Shown one piece after another: positions 49,591 to 60,832 of a stretch of DNA of 64,000 nucleotides (the stretch's first letter is position 1; each line of letters starts with the position of its first letter). The notes beneath the pieces were generated by a model. The model did not search any database. It had not been told where the DNA came from and saw only the letters and a list, made by a program, of their open reading frames with translations. Both the position numbers and the translations under genes were made by a program. The stretch comes from Agelaius tricolor. Taxonomy: Eukaryota; Chordata; Aves; Passeriformes; Icteridae. The stretch spans positions 21,095,001-21,159,000 of the forward strand of contig JALJCS010000010.1 in the NCBI GenBank assembly GCA_023055355.1. Direction: 5' to 3'.

Positions 49591-52500
49591 GGTCTCTGCA
49601 TCAGATTTGAAATGAAGCAACAGTGTTTGAAGTAAGAAGGAGTCCCTATGTGTTTTTCAGCAGCTGATGCACATTTTCTATATTCTCAGCTTGTGTTTTT
49701 TGTTGGTGATCCCACTTAAAATTGAATCTCTTTTTGTTACCTCTGTGTCAATAGAAAACATGAACAAAGTAAGATCTTTTTGTGAATAATCTCTTTGAGT
49801 ACATAGTCCTCTCCAGCTCCAACTGCCCTATAACTGAGGTCTATCTCGGGCTGAGTTCAGAAAAGGATATTGCACTCCAGGGTGAGTTTTTTGCTTGTTT
49901 TGTATTTCTTTTCCCTGTTGCTCTAAACTGCCCAATCAGTAGAGGAAATGATCCAAAACATTAAAGAAATGTGTAAGGGAAGGCTTAAAATCTCCCTCCT
50001 AAAGAAGCTGATTTTTCTTTCAAGGTTTCAGGGTGTTGTTCCCTCTTCTCCTCCTGCCATGCCTAAATTTACCCTTCTAATAAAGTTTTTATAATATGCC
50101 ATTACACAAAGAGCACAGTAGAAGCCCATTCAACTCAAGCCCAGCTGCTTGTAAAGGCTGGATGAGCAAGCTGGTTTTTTTCCTCCACTCTGCTTAATGT
50201 GTTTCTCAATACCTCTAAATTCAAGTTTTTCCTTTTTTTTTTTAAGGGAGGAATGGGGACAGGATTTTCCTTTACATTTCATAGGTCAGTTACCTTTCAT
50301 CAGCTCTGCTCCAGAAGTGTGAGGAACATCTCTTGAGCTCAGTACCTGGTGATCCAATGGGCCTTTAAGGTATATTGCAGTCTCTTTTAAGCTCACCAGA
50401 GGAATTCATCTGAAGAATTCATCTGATTTCCATCAGTCCTGTTTGTAGCAAGGGGGAAAAATGGGCGCCACATTTTAACCTCAGATGTTATACTAAGAGG
50501 AAACTGCCAGAGATCAAAATATGTGCCTGTATGAATAGTGTGTATACAGTACAATTTGGATGCTATTTTCTGTGAAGTGCATGTCTTCTTTTGTCCTTCA
50601 TCATACTCATGATCCCCAGGAGGCTGTTTCCTACTGCAGGAAGTACAACAAGGTCCTGTGTCTGTCCCATGTCTGTGTCTTAGGTATCTGAGCTATTTCT
50701 ACAGTGGTATGGGAAGGTCAGTTTGGGATGCAAAAATGAAATATATTCAATCACAGATCCCCTGTACACATTTGGATATAAAGTTCAGTCTCCTGCTACA
50801 GTAATAGTATAGAAACTGTAGTTTCTCAAGAGCAAGGAGGGAGCCAAAGCAATTGCTCAACACCTCTGCAGGAGCAGAGACACACACAGGTTTTCCCCAT
50901 GGAAAGACAAAAGCAGTTATTGGCATGGTGGTGGTGAAAAAAGAATGATTGTGCACCCTTTGGTTCAATGCCTTCTGCTTCTAGAAAATTACCAAGAGGC
51001 AAACTGAAACAATGAAAACAAAGTACTTTTGTGTTCAATGCAGAAGCTGTGCAACCCCTGGCCACAGGATGCTGTGAACAGTAAAATTTATGTAGCTCCA
51101 ATGAGGGCTGAACTGAATTAATTCATGGAGGAGAAAGTCCATTGTGGTCTGTTGAAGGTGCTACTGCTAGTTTGGGTGGGCAGAGAAGAACAGATCGCAG
51201 GAACTGAAGTACTTCTCCTCTCCTTAGGCTGTTTCTAGGCACTGCTTTGAGTTCTGGGCAAAGAAAAGCACCAGGTGACATGGATTTTCTTATTATTTTA
51301 AAGATGTGTCTAAAAGAAAAACTGCATTTTGAAATTTAAAAAGTTTCCTTTCCATTTGCCAAATTAAATCTGATTTGTTTTACAGCTGAGTCAACTTCAG
51401 TCTTCAGAAAACATCAAGAAAAGGCTTTAATTCACAGCAAATGAAATATTCTGCGCTTTCTTCAAGTGGGGTTTTTTGTTTTGATGTTAGGGCCACTCCC
51501 CCTCGCCCTGTTTTGGAAAGCAAAACTGATTTTTTTTTGTTGGAGTGATAAGAAACATTTTTTTCTTTCTTTCTTGACCCCCTAAAATTGATTATATTCA
51601 TGCAGCTGTCCTTGAGAAAAGAGCTGCCTTTTTTTCCCATGCTATCAAATTTGCTATTAAAGCAAAACAAAGATATAAAAGCAATGGCCTAGAGAAATAG
51701 CCATGGAACACTGGAAACCAAAAGGGAAAGCTTGCCAATTCCAGTCAATTTTCAGCCTTGAGGGGAATGAGGGGATGAATATTGTTGAATAGTTTGCTAA
51801 GTCACTTGTAAAGTTCTTTGGGTTCCTCCAGAATGAAAGGCATTGAACCCAAGTTCTGTTATTAAGACTTCTGAAATGTGAAGATACTATTAAAGGATGT
51901 GTTCAAATTTCCCAGGGCAAGAAGAAATTCCCCCTTCTCTTTTGGTCTGCAATTGGATGTTTATAAGGTGCTTGTAGCTGTCTGATTCTCTCCTCAGTGT
52001 TAAATCCTATTTTAGTGGTCATGTTCCTTTTTGTTGGCAGATTGTTATTAAATTTCTGAGAAATTACTTTTACTGGGCAGCTCCCAGTGCTGCTGGATGT
52101 CAGACACACTGTCTTATCATTTTCTATTGATGTTTCTTCTCTTGTACTTGAAGGTCAGAGATGGACGCTTCTTCATGACTGAAGTTTTGCCATATAGGAA
52201 TATCAGTATATGAGGTGAGACTGACCCTAAGGCAGACTTTCCCATCATGCAGTAATCCATGAGATGGGGCAAAGACAGTGGCATCAGCTTGTTCTCCTCA
52301 GGCTGCAGATACAGCAAATAGATTGAATCAGAAGATAGATATTCACCTGGTTTTCTTTCTGCAGCCCATTTCTGCCTAAAAGACAAATGCTAATGCTCAT
52401 GATGCTGATATTTGGTGTATAGCAACCTTTCTTCTACTTGCCAAGCACTCTCATTGCACCAAACCTTCCTGCCCTTGGCTCCATCCCAGCTTCAAAGACT

Positions 52501-53428
52501 GACAGTGAGGCTCTGAGAGCCCTTCTTTGAAAATTACCTCCAGCACAGAAGATAAAGGGCCTGGATTCCCATGTTTACCTGAAGAGTCACACACTTTGAT
52601 AGTAACTGCTGCAGAGATAATGTGCTGCTCAGTTTTACAAGTGCATTCACACAGGTTTGTGGTTTCTGGGCAGATGCCCAAAGCTGCTCTCCCAGAGGGT
52701 CACAAGATGTGAAGAAAAGGGGAAGAGTTAGCACACAATTTACAAGCTAGACTGAGAGGGGAAGGATGTAATTTACAGGTGGGACAAGGAAGGACTGCTG
52801 CACTCTATCTTCAGGGAGGTTGAGGAGGAAAAAGCTGGTCTGTGCTTTAGCACTCCTATCACTAGAATCTGCAGGTACTGAAATAGTGAATAGAAGGACT
52901 CTTCTGATACTCTTACCAATCCCTGGCACTTGCTGGATCCACCTAGAAATTAGTATGTGTGTTGCCCTAATGAAATCATTCTGCCTGTCTTTGCACTGTC
53001 AGTCTTTATAATTTTATGAAGATGAACACATTCAAGAAGCCTCAAATCTCTTTAAAGTGCAAATCACTCAAAATGGAGCAGCGGCCCAGAAGACAATACT
53101 GGCCTTTGCACATTTTCCAGTCTGCTGGTAATGACTTCAGTGCATCCCCACACAGATGTGCAGCAGGTTTCTAAAGGAATTGTGCAAAAGGACCAGCAGA
53201 TTGGGCAGCACACAGGCATCCTTGTTCCAGCAGATGGAGAAGCAAACATCACATCCTGGCCCAGGGTGAGATTTTTTGCCAAATCTGGGGCAATCTAAAG
53301 GCTGCTGAAGCAGAGGCCACAACAAATGACACGGTGTTCCTCTGTGTCTCCCTCTTTGAAAGCACCAGCTGTCCATTCATGGAAGCAGTGATGTTTCCCA
53401 TGCCTGACATCCCCTCTCTTTCTTCCAG
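49591..53428. other. Noncoding sequence, no gene seen
   Basis: Overlapping frames at 50747-51101, 51404-51670, 52117-52386 and 52451-53376 lie on the minus strand without domains. A tandem pair of the 12-mer GAATTCATCTGA occurs at 50402-50426. Confidence 0.65.
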
Positions 53429-53484
53429 GGTTGAAATGAACCAGGATGAAGAGTAGGGGACTGGACTGGCTCCAGAGTAGTAAG
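53429..53484 (+). other. Candidate small noncoding exon (56 nt)
   Basis: A textbook acceptor (branch-like CTGAC, then CATCCCCTCTCTTTCTTCCAG ending at 53428) precedes 56 nt that end in TAAG before a GTGGGT donor at 53485. All three frames contain a stop inside the segment, so it could only be a UTR or long-noncoding-RNA exon. Splice strings of this quality also occur unused. Confidence 0.22.
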
Positions 53485-54480
53485 GTGGGTGAAGAATGGG
53501 AAGGGGTTATAGAAGAGGGTCATAGTCTTAATTAATTTAAACTGCTGGTTTAGGCTCTTTGGGGTAGGGATTCAACAAGCTCCTACATTCTTCCCATCCT
53601 TGAATGCAAGCACTTTAGACTATTTTAAGCCCCTGTGAAATGAATAACAGAGCAGCATGTAAAATTTTCTCAGCTGACAGGGGAGGAGAAGTCGCAAGTA
53701 AGGAATAAAAAGCCTTTGAAAATTCCTACCTTTTCCACATTGAGCCACTTCCAGGGTAAAATTGCATGACCCACAGTGCTCCTTGCATAGCTGTGGAAAG
53801 ACCCCTGAGGTGCTTCATGGAGACCTGCCAGCGCCAGGCCTCCATCCAGGAAGATGGTGCTCTACACAGAAATTTCCCTATCAGAAGGGGCAGCAATCCC
53901 TCATACCTTGCATTTAATTTCTTCATTTGCTGCTCCTGAGAATGGTGCTCAAATGTGGTTGCAGATCTTCCAGCACCATTTGCATTTGATATGATACACC
54001 AGTCATAATTCTGGAGGTCAATTAGACACCTATTTTCAAGACTTCTTAGAAGTCAGAATGGGATGATGTCACTAAGCAACATCTGTTTGTGAGTTTTACT
54101 AAATTAGAATATATGAGTTTTTATACCACTCTGTCCCTGCATTCAGCTCTTAGAAAATGGGGCATATACTTTCTTTTAGCTCTTTTTACATTTAGGAGAT
54201 CTTTGTCCATGTTCTCACATTGGTGTGACTAAAAGTGGGCTGTAGAAATTAAAAAAAATAACCAAAACAAACATCCAACAATAAACAAGTAAACTCTGAT
54301 TCAGAAAATTGCTTAATTGCCTGTGCAATTTTGTCTCAATTTTTACTCCTGTTAAAAAGTTATGTGAGTGTTTAAATATGGAATTAATTCCTCAGCTGTA
54401 ATATCGCCATGGCTTATTTAATAGCATTCCACTGAATTAGAGCTCAGACTAGCCCCTAATTTCTGGTTCAGTAAGTATAA
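53485..54480. other. Noncoding sequence
   Basis: Unique sequence. The AT-rich stretch at 54340-54470, with GGAATTAATTCC at 54380-54391 (a perfect 12-bp palindrome) and a lone CpG, could be regulatory but is not called. Confidence 0.55.
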
Positions 54481-54815
54481 GATTTCTCAGCCTTCTTAGG
54501 TCATAACCCCTTTCTAGAAGTCAATCATTTTTGTGACTCCCCATAAAAGTAAGAGTGAAAAATCTGCTGGTGATAGCATGGTGAAGTCTCTCTAACATGT
54601 TTGTGCTCAGGTTTTCTGAGATCTTGGCAGGGAGTATTTGACCTTGGAGTTGAAGGTGGTACAGGGAGGAGAATAGCAAGATTTTCTTGGCCTTGGATTG
54701 TAATAACATTTCAATGCCTTAAAAACATCCCTGATTGCCTTTCTGACCCCTCACTCCCTTCTCCTCCCCTATCTCCCCTGGTTTTGCAATGCACAAGTTG
54801 GGAAACCTTTGTTAC
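54481..54815. mobile_element. Degraded hAT-like non-autonomous DNA transposon
   Basis: The left edge GATTTCTCAGCCTTCTTAGG followed by TCATAACCCCTTTC resembles the 'tttctcaaccttttt..tcatgacccc' terminus of amniote hAT (Charlie-type) MITEs. The right edge, ACAAGTTGGGAAACCTTTG, is a diverged inverted counterpart. The span of about 330 bp fits a MITE with no transposase. The flanking 8-bp target duplication is not evident, and divergence implies great age. Confidence 0.38.
54747..54778 (-). other. G-quadruplex motif (minus strand)
   Basis: C-runs of 4, 3, 4 and 4 have loops of 5, 7 and 5. This is a weaker candidate than the short-loop motifs elsewhere. Confidence 0.4.
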
Positions 54816-55497
54816 AGAGGCAGTTAACCTCGGTGCAGTGGTTTCAAGGGGTCGGGAATCAACCGCCTTGTAACTAAAAATTTCTTGACCCTCCCTGATG
54901 GAAAAACAAAACAAAACCAGGGCACTTCATCTCTAGATTGGACAAAGCAGGGAAGGGAGGAGGAGGAAGGTGGTAAACATCCAGGCTGTGCCTGTGACTA
55001 ATAACTGAAGTAAGGAGTCTTCTGATATTGTCCCTGTGCCCCATGTTCTCCCCTGCATCATATGAGATCTATAATGTAGGAAAAGCTATAATGTAGGAAA
55101 AGAAACCTGCATTTCTTTCACCTTTAAGCAAGTTTTTCAGATTTCAGATAATTCCTATTCATTATTAAAATATGGGTATTGGAGCTGAATGCTGGGTCAC
55201 AAAGTCTTCTTAAAGCAGTCCATGAAACTAATTTGGGTTTCCTAATCCTAACTGGTGTTTCATAGTATAGTGTTGTGCTTTATAATATGTGTGATACATG
55301 TTTATACTGCCCAGCTACCCTGGTCACTCTGTTTGGCTCTCTATAAATGGCAATGTAATTGGGAGGACATGTTTACAAACTCTCTTCACACCTCTCTGAG
55401 TGGTTCCAGCTCTGCCTCACTCTGAAGTTTTCCATTGTGCTGAAACTGTCTGGCAAGAACATTTATTCACTTAAGAGCCAAGAGTTTTGACTCAGTT
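54816..55497. other. Noncoding sequence
   Basis: Unique sequence with a small tandem duplication listed separately. Confidence 0.6.
55069..55102 (+). repeat. 17-bp perfect tandem duplication
   Basis: CTATAATGTAGGAAAAG occurs twice head to tail with no mismatch, implying a recent slippage or duplication event. Confidence 0.9.
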
Positions 55498-56091
55498 TTG
55501 GAACAAATGGATTGCCTGAATGTGATACGATTTCTCTGGTCTCACTGCCTAACACTCAGGCATCTCTCTAGCCTCGACAGTGGTATATCCCAGACACAGA
55601 AAAGTGCTAAAGCTTCATTTTTGACTGTGCCCCCATGTCCTCTCAGAAGAATTTGCTCAGACTTAGGAAGTGCTTCAGCAAAACCAGGACCTAAACATGG
55701 ATTTCCAAATTCCAAACTCCATCCCAAAAGCAAGGTCACTTTTTCTTTCCTGTCCTTGGTTGGCAGGAGCAGTATTCCCACAGTGACTCTGTATGCAGGT
55801 CATTCAGCCTCACAGCTTGCTCTTTTCTATTTCATTTCCATGCAGTATTACCATACAAAGACCCTTCCTCTTTTAGTGTCCAGCTCTGATTTGCAATTAG
55901 GTAAACTTATTCAGACAGCATGTATGTGGCACTGGGGTTTTCCTGTGAGACGGTTTCCATGTCTGTGTTCTGCAGGTCACCCAAGGTTTTATAAGCTCAT
56001 ACCTGGAGTGCATTTCTCAGCTGTGACTCACGAGGAACCAGCCAGCCTGTTCACTCCCAGAACACCATTCTACATTTGGAAACCTCCTTAG
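55498..56091 (+). other. Longest open frame (197 residues), probably not a gene
   Basis: The frame runs 197 residues from an ATG to TAG. The translation has no recognisable domain, motif or repeat. It has no clear signal peptide, and its composition (rich in S, L, P, H) is that of random translation of this DNA. Given roughly 128,000 six-frame codons at this base composition, one frame this long arises by chance with a probability I estimate in the tens of percent. No promoter, Kozak context of note or splice partner is seen. Confidence 0.1.
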
Positions 56092-56974
56092 CTGTAAATA
56101 TGTCTGAAGTTTACTGTGGATCTGTCAGTCACTGACCAGTCAGGACAGATGCTCACAATTATTTTCTCAGCAAATATTGTCAAAAAGCTGCAAAAAAAAG
56201 TATGAATATTTTCTGTGATCAGCTTATCATTTAGGGATAACAGAATCAGCAGTGTTATTCTTGGAAACTGCTAGTTAAAGCTTACTTAGCCATTGAATAT
56301 TCATAAAAACCTGTAGTATTTAAAGAAAATTATTTTTTGACAGTTTGTGAGCAAGCAAGAAAATATTTGTCACTTCACTTATACAATAGACTTATAGCAT
56401 CTGTCACACCTCTGGATTTTCATTAGCATATTAAAAAAAAAACTGTTAGACCTGCAAGGTATGCAATATATATTATCAGAACACAGTAAAAGTATTGCAA
56501 AAACCTCCAAAAAATCTGCCCCTAGTTGAGTGTGAGGGGCTGATGTCACCATCCTGTAAATCTTAAAGCTAAGAACAACTAATGTGTCTCTTCTTTTCAC
56601 ACACAAACACCTTCCTAATAGAGTAAGGTTTCACCAGAATATGCAGAGTTTGAAATTTCAGGAGGGTATTAAGTTAGTTCTTTGGTACCCTGACTAATGG
56701 TGGAAAGAATATCATAGACACTTCTTTTATATATCCTCCTCTGTTTTGCTTGAAATCCAAGATATTATTTAGCATTTTATTAGTGATATTATTGATATTA
56801 TTTATTGGTATTTACTGTATCTCACAGGTTACATGAATGCATGATTCATAAATTAAGTTCATACTTTGTTAAACTTTAACTCTTTTTCTCCTGTTTGGGG
56901 CAGAGCTTGGTTAGTTTATTTTGGATGTTTTTCATTACTGTCAGCGATGAGGGCACAGAGGCAATGGACTGTGT
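56092..56974. other. Noncoding sequence
   Basis: AT-rich unique sequence, including interrupted GATATTATT repeats near 56785-56815. Confidence 0.6.
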
Positions 56975-57110
56975 GCAGATGTGGTTCTGAGTTTTATTCC
57001 CGAGGCTGTTTGGGGAAATGGAGGCAGAGATCAATTCAATTGTCACCATCATATGTATAATTACTGCTGAGAGTGGGAAATAGAACCAGAGATCCTGAAA
57101 GTATGTTACC
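56975..57110 (-). repeat. MIR SINE fragment (minus strand)
   Basis: Inverted MIR landmarks appear in the right order and spacing. GGGAAATGGAGGCAGAGATC ('ggaaactgaggcacagagag') is followed about 45 bp later by GAGAGTGGGAAATAGAACCA and GAGATCCTGA ('agctgggattcgaacccaggtcctga'). The intervening piece corresponds to the 'gtcacacagctagtaa' segment but is eroded. Confidence 0.55.
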
Positions 57111-58966
57111 TGCTTATGGAAAAGGGTCATATAAACTCTAGTTCTTATAACTCCCTGCTTTGGAAACAATGAGATAAAACACTGAAGTTCACTTTATTGT
57201 TGGCATTCTTGGTAGTTGTGGAGCTGCTGCTAAAGGCCGACACTGTGTTTAGTGCATTCCTGTTTATTTGCATCTGTTGCTTTTTATCCTGGATTCTTTT
57301 TACATAAACTCTCTCTTTGTTTGTGCAGAGCAGGGACATTTTGATCCAAGATTAAAGCATGGAAGGAGCTCCAGTAGGTGAACAACTTTCAAGAGGTCAC
57401 CATAGTTTCTTTTGAAACTACACTGCCTTTCTAATAAGCTGTCCTCTGAACCACTTTTCTGAGCTCTTGAATGTCTTCCAGCTTGTTCTTATGGGTGTGA
57501 AACCTGATCAGTGTTGGTGTCTCTGTACAAAGGGATGTAGAGTACTGGTGAAAAGCCCATAAGCTTCTGATGTGCTCTTTCTCAGCTGGGCTCTTTGACA
57601 GCAGGAGGATCAGAAGTTAAATTTCAAATTGGCTTCAGAAAAAGTAAAGAAGGACTTTAACATCACTTGGTTTTCAGATTGAACAAGACCCTTTGAATAC
57701 CACATTCTGTATTCTTGGGGAAACTCAAATAATCTTAGTGTACATTTCAGCAAACAGTTCTGTCTAACCTTCAAGATTTCCTCTAGATCTGACTCTCTTC
57801 AAAATTGCCTTCCTTTGGAATTGAAGATGCCAACCACCTATTGAAACTGTTGATCAGTGTCAAACATATAATTTTTTTTACATGGAGGAGGCTATTTCAA
57901 TGAAAAACTCATTATGTGTTTCCCCTCCAAAAATATAGAACAGCAATAAGAATCATGGCTGGTTTGCTGCAATTTTAAGCTTTTCCAGATGCTAGATCCA
58001 AATTATCATTTCACTGCACTCACATGCTAGAGTGGCAAATGCCTTGGTGTGGTAGTAGCCATAGGAGCATGCAGGCTCTTGTGGGATGGCTGTGTAACAC
58101 AGGGGTCATGGCCCCTTGAAGCTTGAAGTCATGGAATGACAGGGGTTTAGGGTTCTTGTGTTTCAAACAGGAGAGAGTCACAGTCTTAGGAGTAGCCAAA
58201 GAGTAATCAGTGCTTTTTCAGATTACAGAGGGTAGGTTCACCAGTCTGTTCAGCTAAAAGGGCTTCTGGGGTCAGTCAAAGTTCAGTTAGAGCAAACCCA
58301 ACCGTGTCTGATTTTTACGCATGTCCCTAACGTGCTCTTAAGGAAAGCAAATATCACAGCCATTTTCCACCTCACCCTTCTTGTCTTAATTATTTATCCC
58401 TCTCTGGAGCTGTTGCTGGTGCAAAAGCTGGAAATCTTGTGCAGGTGGAGACTTACCTATTAAAATGCAAGGTTCATTACTTCTGTATCCCACGTGTTGG
58501 CTAACCAGATGTTTCTCCATCCCTCTTTTACCTCCATTCCTTCATGGTTTTATGAAGGTAAACAAACTCAGGACAGAACATAGCCATGCTCCAGGGATTA
58601 TTCTGGATGAAGGCATATTTAATGTATTGCAGAAAGCTGAATAGTCATGGAAAAAGAGCAAAAATGCTAGTTACTTATAGACACTCAATTCAGACTAGAA
58701 TAAATGAGAATAGAGGCTGGGATGTTTTTCTGTAAAGTCACCTGCAAGGTAGCAGTTTAAGCTCCCTGCATTCATGTGTCTTGCCCCTCTATTTTCAGTG
58801 TTTAGTGGGTAGGGATGAACACTGTCCTTCAGTGTTAGCAAAGGAAACTGTCAGTCCTTGTTCACATGTACAATTTGCACTGCTCTGAAGTTCAAGTCAC
58901 AGTTAAGGCCATGGTTGAAATGTAACTAAGAACAATAGCTGGTTACAATTTGCAATCTCAGCAAGG
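57111..58966. other. Noncoding sequence
   Basis: Unique sequence, no gene or named repeat. Confidence 0.6.
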
Positions 58967-59037
58967 AATCTGAAGACTGTCCAAGTGAGGAGACTGAATG
59001 GGGAATCTGGAGATTGTCCAAGCAAGAAGACTGAATG
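58967..59037 (+). repeat. 37-bp imperfect tandem duplication
   Basis: Two copies beginning AATCTGAAGACTGTCCAAG and AATCTGGAGATTGTCCAAG, both ending AAGACTGAATG or GGAGACTGAATG, lie 37 bp apart with about five differences. Confidence 0.85.
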
Positions 59038-59196
59038 ATAAGCTCTGTCTAAAGCAGATACAGCCAGACAGGCTGGGGGCAGTGGCCATGGGTAATGCCA
59101 TGAGAGCTTTGTTTTGAGGAAGAAATGGCTTTCTCAGGTATTCAGCCCAGCTCCAAATCCCTTTCAAAAAAATCCAACCTGGATCTGGGAGAGGGA

Positions 59197-59213
59197 GAAA
59201 GAAAGAAAGAAAG
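59197..59213 (+). repeat. (GAAA)n short repeat
   Basis: Four GAAA units after a GGGAGAGGGA purine lead-in. Confidence 0.8.
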
Positions 59214-59489
59214 GCTTAATTCTTAAAGATCCCATGAAAACAATAAATAGAGTTTAACAGTCAATAGGCAGATTAAACTGGCTGTGGATCAAAACACATC
59301 AGGAGTAAAGATTTATTGCAGAAAACTAGACATGGAATAAGCCTCGCTCTGTTGCTGGAGCTCTGACTAACTGGTTCTAGTGAGGAAAGGGAGGGGGAAA
59401 GAAAATTACAGTCTTTATAAATAGGCATCAGCAAAGCTGTTCCTGGCATGCTTTCCTGCCCCAGTCCATACCACCCAGTGGGGTAAATA

Positions 59490-59620
59490 TCTCATTCCAA
59501 TAATACCACTGATTAAATGGCTGTGGGATAAGGAATTTAATAAATTCCACACAGCATGTGAATGGTAATCAGGCCAGGAGCTTTATGCACTTTGGCTTGT
59601 GACATATACCACTGGGATAT
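59490..59620. promoter_or_regulatory. Candidate regulatory block (weak)
   Basis: A dense set of TF-like strings lies in unique DNA: GATTAAATGG, a GATA-type GGGATAAGG, TTTAATAAATTCC and TTTATGCACTTTGGC. The spacing suggests an enhancer-like cluster. No conservation evidence is available. Confidence 0.15.
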
Positions 59621-60747
59621 AGGATAATTAAGGGAATATTCCCTCCTGTCTCCAGATCTCTAGTGACTGTAGGGCATGCTGAGCTTTCTGTTTCAAGGGG
59701 TATAAATAGAGCAAATGGGATGAAATGAGGTGGGATACATAGTTCAAATACCAGTCAAATCTACAAAGCAGGGACACTGTCCTCCATAGCCTTTTACTTA
59801 AGGAACTCTAGATATCCTGGTAAATAACTGTATTCATCCTGCATCCAAGGTGTGTAATGTGCCTATATACTGGTTTGATAATTCATTCCAACTCCTCAAT
59901 ATAAGGCTAAAAGCCTTTTTAGGTCATATATGCTCTGTGTGCCTGGGGATGAGAGCAAGATGATTTTTTAATCCCCTGCATTGCTGTTAGTCTGTTATAA
60001 GGTTTTTTTCATCTGAGACATTCAGTTCTGGGCTGGACTCTGTCTAGTAAGGAGGTACTTCTTCACATTTTAAATTCATTGATTGTGTCACATGCTGCGA
60101 AACCCAAACTTGCATATCCCATATTTCTGATCAGAATTCCCAGGCAGAAATGTGACTCATCCTACAGCCAGTGCCTATGGAATGTGCCTGTGGGAGGCAC
60201 GCTCCTGCAGGGAGCTCCTTGCAGTGTCTAGTCCTGATGGAAGAAGCCTGTCCAGACTGCCAGCCCCAGTCTCCTGTGCACACTGACTGACCCTCGTTGA
60301 GGAGTTTGGAAAATATAAAAGAATTGTTAGCATCCCTTTTAGGTGAGCACATGCCAGAAAATGCAGGTCAAATGGAGCGATTCCATCTTCTCCCCAGAGA
60401 AACTGACTTCTCAGGCTACTGTGAATAAGCTGGGGCATGCTAAACTTTTTGGTATCTCCTTCCAGTGAACTCTAAATTCTGAAACTGTGTCATGATGAAG
60501 ATAGTGCCCTGAAAGGCAAAGATGTAGAATTCAAGTTGTTTTTTTTTTTTTCTTTTAAGCTGTGTTCTTCTTGTATTTTGGCAACAACTGTTTAAAAGTT
60601 GTGAGTTGTTAGGTGTGTCTCAAGGCAGTTGTATCTATCATTAACAGAACCCTGATGTTTTTACATCAACAAGCCTGCAATACAGACTTGGTGCATTTAA
60701 ATGGGTACAACTAGATTTTGCATAAAATTAGGGACTGATTCTATTTT
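59621..60747. other. Noncoding sequence
   Basis: Unique sequence with a T13 run at 60539-60551. Minus-strand frames at 60131-60438 are unrecognised. Confidence 0.6.
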
Positions 60748-60767
60748 AATAATAATAATAATAATAA

Positions 60768-60831
<64 letters not shown>
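60748..60831 (+). repeat. Compound microsatellite (AAT)7(AGT)21
   Basis: Seven AAT units pass directly into 21 uninterrupted AGT units. The simplest history is an A-to-G change in one AAT unit followed by expansion of the variant. The plus-strand frame through it reads I then V repeats, an artefact. Purity over 63 bp predicts high polymorphism. Confidence 0.95.
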
Positions 60832-60832
<1 letters not shown>

